Origin: Phragmites australis
Lineage: Eukaryota; Streptophyta; Magnoliopsida; Poales; Poaceae
Assembly: GCF_958298935.1 (NCBI RefSeq)
Contig: NC_084929.1
Span: forward strand, 34,103,501-34,167,500
Length of the DNA: 64,000 bases
Direction of reading: 5' to 3'
The notes beneath the pieces are model-generated. The model searched no databases. It was not told the origin of the DNA and worked only from the letters and a program-made list of their open reading frames with translations. The position numbers were made by a program, and so were the translations under genes. Every line of letters begins with the position of its first letter. The first letter of the stretch is position 1. Positions 1 through 11,874 of the stretch are shown in pieces.

Positions 1-2106
1 GAAGGTCGAGTTGAAACTTAGCTAGTTAGAATCAAGCTCAGACTCCATAGTCAAGAGTCAGACCACCACTGTAGTCGGTATGACCGCCATGGCTACTCAT
101 TACCGTTTTGGTCTCTGTCCGACCACCACGGTCTGACCGCCACATCACCCGGTCTAACCGCCAGCTACTCAGAACCCAATAAGCTTATGTTGTCTCATGT
201 GATGTTTAAACCTCTTCTAGCTCAATCGATCAAACGTTCTTTTACAAATATTTTTATGACATATCACATTGCACCTCGTTCACAATCATGTATCATAAGC
301 ATACCTCTTGGCTCATTTTTTTTTTATTTATTCGATGCGTTGTTCCATTGGATAGAGAGTGACGTGTCGACGGTTCAAGAGGTTGAGGCCGATATCGAAC
401 CAGAGGTGTACATGAGCAAAGCACTGGAAAACCAAGGCAAATATCTATGCATATTTCACCTCTACTTTGGATCTATGTGTGTTTAATTTTGATAAATTAT
501 TGCTTCATATATGTCATGCATGTTTAGCGTGTCAATGTCGGGTTTTGTGGGTAGAACCTATCTTGTTGCATTGCCTCTACCTTGACGTTGTGTATATCTT
601 GATCCATTATAACCCGGGGTTTCACCATGTAATTTCCAAACTTAAAATGAACGCAATGTGCTTAGCAAGCTTAGGGTCATTGGTAGAAGACGAGAGGTGG
701 AATGTTCCATCGTTCATGAGCTATAGGGCTTAATTACTATCCACAATGAAAATAATATTGGGATAAAGAATTGGTGAGCATGATATGAGATGTGGGTGGT
801 GTTAGGGGCAGGTAGGGAGAGGAACCTGGACGTCATAGGCTGTCGATTAAGCACCGACCGTTGTTTGCCATTGGCTTAATCACTTTCCGTACTTCTACAT
901 TTTCAATAAATGTACGAATGAGCCGATTATCATATGCCATGCTAACACTTGACTTGTGGCCCTATGACGCGTAAGAGAAAAAGAATGGGGAGAAGCAAGG
1001 TGGTGGGGAGCTAGAGGTGTCCGGGACATGCTCGCGGTAACCCTGGTACCATAGGTGCAAGCGCAAGTGGATAGTTCCGGGTATGCGAAAGATTGTCTCG
1101 GGGGGCAAGTGGACGAACCTGAGTCGTGTGGGTAAAGATGTACCTCCTGCAAGGTATAAGATCAATTTGAATTGCCACGCTCTCGGTTATGATCATGCTT
1201 ATGTCCATCCACATCAATCATAGAGTTTCCGACCTTGGGTTAAGGTGGTGTGTTGGGAAGTGACTCGAGTATGTCTATGAAGAGATGAGCATGTTCTTTT
1301 GTTGGTATGTTTACACTATGTTCTCATGACCGAATAGCATAAGTTTTGAGATATGTTAGGAGCTCACACTCTTGAGTCAATAAATTGCTTTTGCGTCTAA
1401 ATTCATTTAACCTTGTCGTCGACTCCTTGCTACTCATTCCAAATGCATAATTCTTGAAGTCGGGTTATTATATATACCCACTATAAGTAAGTCTTGTGAG
1501 TACCTTCGTACTCATGTTACTATCATTGTGTTTTTGTAGGTGAGAATGATCTAGTATATGGCTACTTCATGCCCGCCGATTGCGGTGATGGGCAAGAGTA
1601 GTTGGGCTACATGTGATGACTCGGTGGTGCCTTAGGGTAAATGGCGCCACCTCTTTTGCTGTTTATAGATGTTATTCTGCTGCGTAATAATGTTAACATG
1701 CTAGTATATGAACTTGTTGTATTTTGTTTCTTCTAGCATTTGTTGATGTTATGTTGAGAGTCCGAACTTGTATAAATGGCTCTCATCCCTTAATTTCAGC
1801 AATTAGTACTTTAAATTGTTGAACTTGTAATGACTTAAAGCCTTGTAATATTTTTACATTACTCACTCTTTATTATGCCTTGATATGATAAAGTTTGTTG
1901 TAAATGTGTGTATTCTGATCTTGGGTATAAAACACATACCAGGACTACCGGGATTGGATTCGCTTTAATCATTCATGGTTGTGATTGTTGCTTTGGGATG
2001 TGGGTTAGCACAAGGCACGTCGAGAGGCGGGTGTGTGCTAGCTCTCATCTTAATGGACGATCGCCGGATTTGATTAATTTGAATACAATTTGAACGGTTC
2101 CTCGCA
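1..2106 (+). mobile_element. Long Ty3/gypsy LTR, plus orientation, 5' end outside window
   Basis: The block has no sustained coding capacity. It ends at position 2106 with GGTTCCTCGCA, the CA terminus usual for LTRs, and beyond it the sequence becomes the coding region of an older element on the opposite strand. Its last ~300 bp (ACCAGGACTACCGGGAT, then a TTGTGATTG stretch) match, in reverse complement, the left end of the LTR at 20960, so both belong to one LTR family. The block interrupts the minus-strand pol at about 2107. The start of the LTR and the second target-site copy are off the window, so I cannot tell a solo LTR from the end of a full element. Confidence 0.7.
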
Positions 2107-2725
2107 GCAAGCTAGTTGGCTGAGCAAACACCTCTTGATATTTTTGCAGTACAGACTGGACTACTGTAGGTATGTCCTCCAAAAGAGCAGCAGAAACATC
2201 AGTAACTGGTTCCAGAACAACAGTAGCCTAAATCTCATTGCCTTTATGCCATTTCAATAACTTGTCTCCATCTAATTGTAGCAAGGTAGGGTCAGAAGGC
2301 TCTAAGACTCCTTGAAGTCTTATTTTAGAATTCAAATATTGGAATTCCAGCCACTTGTCAGCCCAGTTGCAAGTCATGGGGCTAAATTTCTCCAGCCAGT
2401 CCATGCCAAGAACCATTTCATATCCACCCAACTAAATGACTTTGGCATTGTTGTGGAAGGTAGGACCTTGTATCCACCATTGCAGGTTACTCACTTCTTG
2501 ATGACACCAAGGTATGTCACCATTAGCAACCTTAACATTGAGAGGAGGAACATCAACCAAATTGCACTGAATCATGTCCATAAACTAAGAGTTGATAAAG
2601 GTGTGGCTGCTGCCTGAATCCACCAGGATAACCATGACTTTATTGCCCACTATTTCTCTCAGTCTAACAGACCTTGGCTGCTCAGTGCCAGTAATAGCAT
2701 TCAAAGATACACATGGTTCCTATGG
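2107..2725 (-). pseudogene. Ty3/gypsy pol fragment: retropepsin and linker to RT
   Basis: Reading the minus strand from about 2700 down to 2107 gives a retropepsin-like aspartic protease. The active site VDSGSSHTFIN lies near 2600-2640, the second conserved block VLGMDWL near 2400, and then LQKYQEVFAQP, the sequence that usually precedes reverse transcriptase. Stop codons fall just after the active site, before the VLGMDWL block and after HKGNEI, so the copy is dead. The RT, RNase H and integrase that should follow were cut off by the LTR at 1-2106. The matching gag half lies at 14089-15961 on the same strand, separated by the nested plus-strand element. Confidence 0.85.
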
Positions 2726-2922
2726 TGTAGGGATATACTTGTACACTTACACTCTGAATGGCAATATAAATGCTGACCCATGGCCATCATGATAGGGGGA
2801 AGATCTTTCCATTAGTAAATTGAGCATCGTTTTCCTCTCTACTTCTTCTCCAAGCTTGAGCGATTCCATTGGGTCGGCTCTTGCCACACTTTGTTCCTGG
2901 AAGACATTTTCTTTCACCAACA
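2726..2922 (+). repeat. 5' LTR (~197 bp) of the nested Tat-like element
   Basis: It starts TGTAGGGATATACTTG and ends TTTCACCAACA, immediately ahead of a primer-binding site. It is closely repeated at 11875-12012 plus 14029-14088. It contains a TATAAA box (about 2765-2770) and a pyrimidine-rich CTCT stretch. At under 200 bp it is much shorter than usual Tat LTRs. The start is uncertain by a few bases because the two copies diverge there. Confidence 0.65.
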
Positions 2923-2924
2923 GA

Positions 2925-2943
2925 TGGCGTTGTCTGTGGGGAC
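2925..2943 (+). other. Primer-binding site, tRNA-Asp-like
   Basis: TGGCGTTGTCTGTGGGGAC lies two bases after the 5' LTR. It resembles the TGGCGCCGT...GGGGA primer-binding site found after many grass gypsy LTRs, complementary to the 3' end of tRNA-Asp. It fixes the element's plus orientation. Confidence 0.65.
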
Positions 2944-2967
2944 CGAGAAGCACTAGGAGAGGTATGA

Positions 2968-4380
2968 TGCCACCGAAGAAGAAGGCCACCAAGGCCGTGG
3001 CTGACTCCGCGGCAACGCCAATGCGAAAGTCTGCAAGGTAGCCACAGCCAATCACACGCTACACCGACACTAGCACCCCAGCCAGGCGGAAAAAGGACCC
3101 TACAGCCACCACTGATCCAGCCGTTACCCCGACTGCGGCTAGAACAAGGGGTCCCGCCAGTTTGGAGGCATTTCAGGAGCAACACTGTGAGAATCCCCCC
3201 ACACCCCAAGGGGCTACAACTGAGGCCACAGTTGTACATACCACCACGACTAGCCAACAAGCACACATGGCGGCCCTTCGAGCACAGCTGGAGGAGCTGC
3301 AGGCAGTCCTACGCGCCACGCAGCAATCTGCAGAAATAAACATCGACGCTCCTGTGATTGTCGATGCTACGCCAGCCCGGGCTACAGGGGCCAACGAGGG
3401 TGTCATCTTAGCCGATCATTGCACACAAGCGCCGTCAGCGGTCAATCCGTAGGCACCTATGCCTCAGGCTCGTCGGCGCAAGGTTCCGCTACTAGACTTT
3501 GACTCTCCACTGCAGGCGAGCCTGCAGGCTGTACCCTTTCCCAATAGGTTCCAGACCCCCAAGCTACCTAAGTCTAAGGGCGATTCGAACCTGGAAGAGT
3601 TCGTCCGCTCATATGCCCTCGCCATAGAGGCCAACGGAGGCGGGCATGCCACCATGGCCAAGTGCTTCCCTCTCGCCTAGGAAGGGGTAGCCCTCCAGTG
3701 GTTCTGGGCGTTGGAACCTGGGGTCATTTACGCCTGGGCCCAGCTCTGGGTTGCTTTCTGCAAAAACTTCCAGGGCACCTTCGTCGAACCAGTGATCTCT
3801 GGGAGCCTATTCCCCATTAGGCAACAGCCGGGCGAAACCCTCTGGGAGTACTTCCGGAAGTTTACCAAAACCAAGGCCCAGATAAAAGGCATCTCAGAGT
3901 CATTAGTCATCAACGCGACAACCCAAGGTTTGGCCTCTGAGCCCCTCTTTGATCGACTACATCAGCGCCTGGTGCGCACGGTGGACACCCTCATGTGCAA
4001 GTTCGAGGAATACGTTCGTGCGGAGGAGAAGAGGCTCCGTCGGGAGGTCATGGATGCTGCCATGGCCCCCTACGTCGAGCCCTCAGAGCCATCCTCGCAA
4101 GCAGGGTCCTCACGGGCCCCACCAACTCCTCTGGTAAAAAGGAGCTCCGAAGAGGTTGAGGGCTCCGGAGCGTGTAGATCCAGGCAACGCCAGCGACACG
4201 GCATCCACTACATTGGCCACGCGCAAGGGGCTCCAAACTCGCCTCGATCTATGGGGCGCGGCTAAGGGCGCTTCGGTACCTTCCCCAAGCGACAGCACGC
4301 CCCAACCGACAGCTAGAAGGAGGGTACTAGTGCACTCTGCACGAGGCCGAATGTACCCATAATACCGAAGACCGCTGAAC
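2968..4380 (+). pseudogene. Tat-like gag (broken)
   Basis: A basic, Pro/Thr-rich N-terminal region (2968-3450) leads into a retrotransposon gag domain (about 3460-4265). The domain reads through FPNRFQTPKLPKSKG, the AMAKCFPLA-type block and FFRQFTKT-like helices (here EYFRKFTKTKAQIKG). An in-frame TAG at 3678-3680 splits it, where the sense frame continues as EGVALQWFW. After a stop at 4263 a Cys/His zinc-knuckle-like motif (CTLHEAECTHNTED) is readable at about 4329-4375 in another frame. No intact gag product is possible. Confidence 0.75.
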
Positions 4381-4699
4381 CCTTGTAACCTTATGAGAGG
4401 AGTACCTCGTAAGGCAGATGGCATGCGTGGCAGGGGATTTGATCAGTGACGAGTGGGCCGGGGGCCGTAGGCCCGCAGTAGGCCGTCAGGTGGACTCCCT
4501 GGCCTTACAAAACCCTACTCAGCTAGCCCTACCCCCTCCACCTCCGTCACCCATGGTGTAGCTCATCAACGATGGGGACTGAGCTAGGCAAGTGGTCCTA
4601 GCCATAACGGGAGGGGGGACCTTCGGTGGCTCCTCGAAGCGGCAGTGGCGAGACTACACGCGTGGGGTCAACCATGTCGGGGCAACTAGCATCCACCAC

Positions 4700-4995
4700 C
4701 AGGTCCCCGGATGTGCCAAAGCCCAGGTGACTTTCGCCTTCAATGACACTGCAGGGGTGAACTTCCCCACACTGACGCCCTAGTCGTCACGGTCGACATT
4801 GCCGACGTTGAAGTCCAGAGGGTGCTGGTCGACGGAGGGAGTTCTGCAGATCTCTCTTTGTACATGCCTTCGACCAGCTCCGCATTTCACAGGGGCGACT
4901 CTCTCCAGCCCAAAGGTCCCTTCAGGGGTTCAACGGGGCCCCACTTGACGCCCTGGGCCAGATAGAGCTTCCAGTCACCTCTGCATGAAGATGCC
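4700..4995 (+). pseudogene. Tat-like aspartic protease (broken)
   Basis: In mixed frames the sequence reads an ITFND-type start, a GVNFPHTDALVVT block, then VQRVLVDGGSSADL around 4810-4855. VDGGSS is the active-site variant (Asp-Gly-Gly) common in Tat-lineage gypsy proteases. Frameshifts before and after it break the frame. Confidence 0.65.
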
Positions 4996-5183
4996 CGGTC
5001 CCCAGGGGCTGATCTCTGTCCATGGAGATCAAGGCTAGGCTAGCCACATCGAATACAGGCATCCTGCCCCCCTCGATAGCCACCATGTTCATAACGTGGC
5101 CAAAGAGCCTCTCGAAGACCCCCATTCGGTGTTCCTCGAGCACCATGGCCCTTTGAAGCCACTGCCGGAGGGGAGCGTCAGGC

Positions 5184-6476
5184 ATGTCCCATCAGGACCT
5201 CCCCGGAGTAGACCATTGCATCATCGAGCACGCCCTCCGGGTCGACCCACAGGCCAAACTTGTGCGCCAAGGGCTCCGCAAGCTAACCTCTAAACGGGCG
5301 GAGGCCACGAAGGAGGAAGTCCAGAAGCTGCTAAAAGCCGACATCATCCGTGAGATCATCCACTCCGAGTGGCTGGTAAACCCCATCCTAGTCAAGAAGC
5401 CCAATGGGAAGTGGCATATGTGCATTGACTTCACATCACTCAACAAAGCCTACCCCCGAGATCCATACCCACTCGCTCGCATTGACCAGCTTGTGGACTC
5501 CACCGCCGACTGCGAGTTGTTAAGCTTCCTAGATGCATACTCCGAATACAACCAAGTGTGGATGGCCGCTGAAGAAAAAGGCAAGACGAGCTTCATTATC
5601 CCTTTTGGGGTGTAGTGCTACGTTCGGATGCCTTTTGGCCTCCAAAATGCCGGAGCCACCTTCTCCCGCCTGGTGTGCAAGATCCTAGAGCAACAACTAG
5701 GCCGCAACGTGGAAGGCTACGTCGACGACGTCATTGTAAAAAGCAAGCTTGAGGTCAACCACATTGCTAACCTTCAAGAAACATTTAGCAGCCTCCGGGC
5801 TGCAGGCAGGCGGCTCAACCCGGAGAAGTGTGTATTTGGAGCCAAAGCCGGTAGGCTGTTGGGGTACCTCGTCTCCAGGAGAGGCATCGAGGCCAACCCC
5901 GGCAAGATCCTGGTCATCACAGAAATGTCACCGCCCCCCCCCCCCACCGATGCGAAGGGGGTCCTCACAGCCCTCGGTCGTTTCCTCTCCAAGTTCGCCG
6001 AGCACAACCTTCCATTCTTCAAAATATTAAAGGGCTCTGAACCTTTCCGATGGATGACGGAGTGCCAGGATGCTTTTGAGGCCCTCAAGGCCCACCTATC
6101 TGACCTTAAGACACTTGCAATACCCCTTCCGGTTGAAGGGATCCTCTTGTACTTGTCTGCCTCCACTGTAAGTGTTGTAAAAGTGTGGGAGGAGGAGAAT
6201 GAAGGCCGCTCTTTGCAGAGGGTGGTCTACTATATTTCGGAAGCCGTAGCAGGGGCCAAAACGCACTACACCAAGCTCGAGAAGATGGCGTATGCACTCC
6301 TGATGGCCTCACGCAAGCTCCGGGACTACTTCCTCGTCCACGACATCACAGTACCGACTTCGTACCCACTGGGCGACATGTTCTATAATCAAGAGGTGAT
6401 GGGACGTATTGGCAAGTGGGTTGTAGAATTAGCACCCTTTGCTGTGAAGTTTGTGGCCCGTTTGGCCATTAAGTAG
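5184..6476 (+). pseudogene. Tat-like reverse transcriptase (broken by one stop)
   Basis: Two consecutive stretches in one frame (5184-5615 and 5628-6476) are separated by a TAG at 5613-5615. They give a near-complete RVT_1 domain: KPNGKWHMCIDFTSLNKA, LLSFLDAYSEYNQ, RMPFGLQNAGATF, then the catalytic YVDDVIVKSK at about 5725. The connection region and the start of RNase H (LYLSAS) follow. The YVDD motif is intact. Replacing one stop would restore the frame, so this is the best preserved part of the element, though gag and integrase are more badly decayed. Confidence 0.85.
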
Positions 6477-6499
6477 CAGGTCCTTGCTAACTTCATCGC

Positions 6500-7000
6500 T
6501 GAATGGACTCCCCCACTGCTAGGCACCCAGTAACCCCTTTCCAAGATGTATGGATAATGTACACCGACGGAGCATATGGGTCCACCGGCGCAGGGCCAGG
6601 GCAGTCCTCATCTCCCCGACTGGGCAGCAAGCCATGTTCGCCGCTCGCTCAGAGTTTAAGACAACCAACAACATCGCTAAGTACGAAGCCGTCCTGGGCC
6701 TCCAGAAAGCCTGAACCTTAGGAGCCACCAGGGTTGTCGTCAGGACAGACTCTCAGATTGTCACCGAGCACGTTGACAAGAGTTTCCAAGCTCGGCATCC
6801 GGACCTGGAGGAGTACCTTGAGGCCATCCGCAAAGCTAAAGGGTCTTTCCATGGCATCTCAGTGCGAAGCATACCACGCACGAACAATCGGAGGCTGATG
6901 TCGTGGCCAAAGTTGTCGTGGGGAGCAGAGCCCTTTCATTGGGGACCTTCTTGGAAATCCTTCACCAGTCAGTGTCAGGTATCCCTGACGGGGTTATTGC
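6500..7000 (+). pseudogene. RNase H-type region of the Tat-like element
   Basis: YTDGAYGSTGAG at about 6558 matches the first catalytic Asp block of a ribonuclease H domain (DGA-S/A). It is followed in shifted frames by a SEFKTTNNIAKYEA block (6650-6690) and a VVVRTDSQIV block (about 6735). The frame changes several times and a TGA sits near 6714. Having an extra RNase H downstream of RT fits the Tat lineage (dual RNase H), which is an inference. Confidence 0.7.
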
Positions 7001-7189
7001 CAACATACTTCCCATTGGACTCACGGATTGGAGGGCCCCCCTCCTCCTCTCCTTCCTGAATGGAATGGAGGAGCATGACGACCCCGTCAAGCTACGTCGT
7101 ATTGAACAGCGCGCCAGGGCTACCTCCTTGTTGACGACGCCTTTTACAAAGCTAGAGTCTGTGCCCCCTCCTCCGTTGTGTCACCAAGG

Positions 7190-7690
7190 AGCACGGGTCT
7201 GACCTTCTTCGAGAGGTTCACGAAGGACACTACGGCAGCCACCTTGCGCCCCGTGCCCTTGCAGGCAAATCACTTCGCCAGGGGCTATACTGGCCCATGA
7301 TCATGTCTGATGCGAAGGAACTCGTCCGCACCTACCAAGGATGCCAGTAGATGAGGCGCCAAAGCCTACGGCCTCCGACCCCTGCAGCCAATCGCTCCCA
7401 TCTGGCCCCTGACACGTGGGAATGGACCTGATCAGACCGTTCTCTCGCACCAAGGGAAACCTATGGTATGACGTGGTGGCTTTGGAGTACTTCTCCAAGT
7501 GGATTGAGGTCAAGCCTCTCACGGCAATTACATCATCGAATGTCCAAAAATTCTTCTGGAAAAACATAATTTGCCACTTCGACATCCCACGACATCTCAC
7601 CGTCGACAACGGGATGCAGTTTGACTCCATCCCATTCTGAGAGTTCTGCACTAAGCTCAGCATCGAACTGTGCTTCACCGTCGTTCGTCA
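7190..7690 (+). pseudogene. Integrase fragment of the Tat-like element
   Basis: An HHCC-type zinc-binding segment (LLREVHEGHYGSHLA, then GLYWP and a QGCQ stretch) spans about 7200-7350. It leads to the catalytic core: GMDLIRPF with the first Asp at about 7425, KWIEVKPL, and TVDNGMQF with the second Asp at about 7605. A stop follows at 7638. The third catalytic residue (Glu) block is missing, because the sequence departs from any integrase pattern near 7690. Confidence 0.75.
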
Positions 7691-7865
7691 CCTCGGTGAC
7701 CGACCTGACACACGGGACAGAGCGGCACCATAACAGACAATCGGCTAGGCACTATGCCACCAGGGCCACTTGCCGCAATACTCGCTGCCACCAGTCGTGG
7801 CAATGTTTTATGGGGTTGACCCTATGTCCTGGTTGTAAGGTGAAGACATGTATCCCTACTAACCC

Positions 7866-10800
7866 TGTCAGACCCCTCATTACCGGGGTCTCCTGTGCCT
7901 CCTATATCAGTCCCTGGATTAAGTAGCTGATACGTACAGAACAATAATTGTAATATCATAGTTAAACTTCGTAAGTAAATAACAAGATTCAGGGTACAAA
8001 AGGGCTTACAAACCATATTGAATATTACACATCTGGCCTAGTGGCCAACAGAACACACAACTGAAGCAAAAGCCTAAGCCACAAGCAATGAGGGACCGAA
8101 CGCGGCCTCTATTCTTCATCCCCGGCTTCACCTCCGGCGGAGTCAGCATTAGGTTCTTCATCTGGACGATAGCAAGAATGAGTACGGAAGGTACTCAATA
8201 AGTCCTATACTACTTCAAGGGGTTGATAGATGCATAATGGATATTTCAAGGATAAGGCTTTACGGCATAGTTTTTAAGCGTAAAGCAGGTTTTATGCAGC
8301 TTACCAATGGTATCAACTATGATTGATTTCAAGATATTTTAAGTAGTTCGAAGCCAATGGCGAACTGTTTCTGGGGTTTCTCAGTCCTGGGAGGGGCTAC
8401 ACCTCACTCATCAGTCCCTTCTTATCACATCTAGTGTACCTCTAGTACCACACAGCTTCTGGCGGAATGAGCCAGGAACCATATCACACGGACATCTAGT
8501 CCACACACTCACTCATCAAAACACACGCACCCGGAGTCTAGTCAAAAAGGTTCTGCCTTCGCATGTCCATGACCATGGACACCGCTATTCGAATAGATTT
8601 ACACTCTACAGAGGTTGTACAATTTTACCCACGTGATATGCTCAGCCTCCATCCGTAGCCAGCGGAGGAGCGAATCATACCGAGACTCTCCAAACACTTT
8701 TCCGGCCGGGCTTTTCCTCGAGACACGCCAAGTTCCAGAGCTGCATGTTCCGAAGGCCAGCCTCCCTTTTTAAGCCTAAGCCGGTTCCTGAAACCTCCAA
8801 ACAGCGGGACAGATAGACCCTTGGCTGCTCATTGCTCTCAACCTCCTGGTATGATGCCCAACTCAGTCTGGTGAAGGAAAAGTCAAGTCCTGCCCATACA
8901 GGACACATGGTTGCACGAGGTCGCTAAGGCATGGCGGCGAAATGACTCGGTCCTTAAGCGGTCGGGCTAGGCATCTTCATGGGAAATGAATACCACCATG
9001 TAACTCAAGCCCCCAAGAGTATCCTCCCGGGAGAACTACTCTATCTACCTGCGCCAAAATAGTTTTCACCCATTTTTACACATCACCAGCCATGTCCCAC
9101 ATGGCATCAAGGATTTCATGATCATCACGGAATTCACAATCATTAAGGAGGCATGTTATATGAATTATCATTGATAACAGTAAATCTTATCTCCGAGGAG
9201 AAGTGTTTTTAAAAGCAATGTCTCCGGGGAGACGTATTCCATCCTAAGCATACTAGATATCAGGGTGTCGTCTATCGATAATATATTTAACAATAGGTAT
9301 TCCTAGGGTGATATGTATTCTGAATGATGATATGTAAGGCACGACGGTGCTGATAGGTTTAGCTACTACAAGTAGTTCGAAGAAAACGCAATATATAGCA
9401 CATGCGATAATAAGTCCGGTTTTAGTTGATCATGTATATTATTCGAAAACATAGCTTCAATATGATCAAGGAAATAAGACTTGCCTTCTTCAGAATTTCC
9501 TTCGAAGTCTTGATTGTAGTCGGGATCCTCCTCACTCCGGATACTTCCGACGCAACACTCGCAGAATTCAGGTTGTCCTGAAATCGCGACTACGATCAAT
9601 AATGGTGACATTAAGAAGAATAAATTAAACATGAAATGGAAAGCCAAATGAGTCCTAATGGACACTACAACATGACTGATGAGTAGATTTCGATTTTAGA
9701 TGAATTTCGACGAAAGAATCGCCGAAATCGGAGTCAGAACATAGAAGTTACTGCCCTCGGAAGATTTAATCAAAATTTAAATCATGAAATTAATAAATGA
9801 TACTGTTCACATGTGGGGCCCACATGCACAGTAACTTGGGCCCACATGAACAATATGATTTTGGGCAGAATGGGCTTGGATGGGCCGGATCTGCGCCTGG
9901 ACGGGCCTGGGTCGGGTTTGGTACGGGCTGGGTTGCACAGTCTTGGCCTATTCGGGTTTGGGCTGCTTGGCTAACGGGCCGTGGAGGCTGGCCGGCCTAC
10001 CATGCGGCCCGTTTGGCGACTAGGTCGGCGAGGCCGGTGGTTGGGCTGAGCCAGACGGAGCCGTGGCTTGGTTTTGCGCACGTTTGAGCAGTGGCAGAGG
10101 AGAGGGGAAAGGCTCGGTCGACGGCAAGAAATTGTGGCGGGCATCACCGGAAAGGTCGTCGGGGTTGGATTTTCGTCGGAGCTTAACGACGATGAGCAGA
10201 CGTCGGCCTTCTACACGAGACGGCGGACTCAACAGGGGGCTTCTCGCCGTCGACCAGCGGCGAAAATTACGCCAGGACATCACCAAAGGAAAACAACGGC
10301 GCGGCGCGATGGGACAACACCTCGCCCGCACGGGAGAGGGGTCAATTCGGCACGGGAAAGGGGCCTAACGCCTCTAGAGCACATGGCACTACGGTCGGTG
10401 ACCACTCAGAGTGTATAAGTACGTCGACGGTGACGCTTGCACAGCGGCGCACATCGATCAGGCCGAGGCGCACGACGATAAGCAAGAAAGGAGCTCGGGC
10501 GCCGCCTACATCCTATCTAGGGGGGTTATTAGGGGAACCAGGAAGCTCACCGAGCTCAAGAATGAGGAGAAGCGGGTCAGCGGCTGGTGACTTGTCGAAG
10601 TAGCGGCGACAGCGATGCTTGGCTATCGGCGTGGACGATTTCCCGTCGGGCTCCCGGTGATTGGACGGCGGCACGAGGACAGTGATGGCTCACCGGTGAT
10701 CCCTGGCAGCACATCGTCGGCAAATGGGTGGCGAAAGCGGTGCGATGGTGACAATGGTGATGGCGGCTGTGCTGTGGTGGGGCGGAAAGAGAAGGAGAAG

Positions 10801-11869
10801 AGAGAGACATGCGGGGCCAATATTTATAGAGAGGGAGAGAGTGCACAGAGGCGGTGTGTGCGGGCTGGTGTCACGGGGACGTCAGCGGCGAGGTGGCGGC
10901 CGGCGCCCACCTTTTTCTCTAGAGCATGGGCCGATTGCGCCGGCAAGCATGGGCGGTTTGTAAAAGTCACGCTCATAGGGCATGGGAGGAGAGAGGGGTG
11001 CGAAGGAGAGAGAGCGAGGAAGCAAGGGTTTGTCGGCTCGCGCACGGGATATTTTCCCGGAGGAACGATGGCGGCGAAGTCATCGTCGCGCTGGAAGGGA
11101 GAAGGAAGGAGGAGGCAGAGGGATTGAGCCGTTGGATCGGCGACACGTGGACGGCCAACGCAGGCAGGGCGCGGGCGCGTGCTGGCAGGCGCGTGAACAT
11201 GCGGCTGGGCCAGCAGCGCGGGGTGGGCGAGAGAGCTGGGCCGCTCGGCGTCGCTGTGGGCCGGACGCGGCGCGCACGGGAGGAAAGAAAAGGAGAAGGC
11301 CGAATGGGCCGCCGGCTGGGCTGCGCGAGGAAAAAGAAAAGGAAAGGGCTGGGCTGAAAAAGAGAAGAGAGAGGAATTCGGCCTATGAGAGGAAAAAGAA
11401 TAATTGGAAAAAAAAGAACAGTAAAGTTTAAATTCAATTTGAGGTATTTGAATTTGGATTTGATTTTTAATTCAGATCATCTTTATTCAGAATGTTTGAT
11501 ATTTGGATCTCGAGACTTTTTTGGAAGATGATTTGAACTCAAGAATTTGAATTTGAAATGGATTCGAGCCGAACAGAATCTATTAGTGGTTTGAATTTGA
11601 GAGACATTCAAGTTCAAACCTCCACATAAGAATCAAAAATCCCAAACTAATGCATATAAATCAACTTGAAGCAGAGACTATTTTAGAATTGATTCTATAG
11701 CACTTCTAATCACCTAAGCAACTTATAGACATGATTTACATGTATATTGGTATATATATACGTCCACTTACATATTCTTTTAACCCGTAGTTAGCCTAAT
11801 TAACCCTAAAAAGTTTTAATTTAGAGTGAAATTCTGTAACTTGTTAACATGCTAAGTCAGGATGTTACA
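7866..11869 (-). mobile_element. 4.0-kb solo LTR with 5-bp target duplication AACCC
   Basis: On the plus strand the block begins TGTCAGACCCC at 7866 and ends GATGTTACA at 11869. The 5-mer AACCC occurs immediately before (7861-7865) and immediately after (11870-11874). Read on the minus strand it runs TGTAACATCC...GGTCTGACA, the TG..CA ends of an LTR. There is no primer-binding site, polypurine tract or pol, so it is best read as a solo LTR left by LTR-LTR recombination. A GC-rich segment (about 9880-11390) contains many spurious ORFs. It was inserted into the end of the nested Tat-like element. Confidence 0.85.
10821..10828 (-). promoter_or_regulatory. Minus-strand TATA box of the solo LTR
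   Basis: TATTTATA on the plus strand reads TATAAATA on the minus strand, directly followed (minus direction) by the LTR's GC-rich stretch. A box of the same sequence sits in a comparable place in the LTR at 22208-25458 (24629-24636). Confidence 0.5.
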
Positions 11870-11874
11870 AACCC

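Noticed and set aside
10000..11437. GC-rich ORFs up to 170 codons
   Set aside because: They overlap on both strands, have Arg/Gly/Ala-rich composition and lie inside the solo LTR delimited by AACCC duplications.
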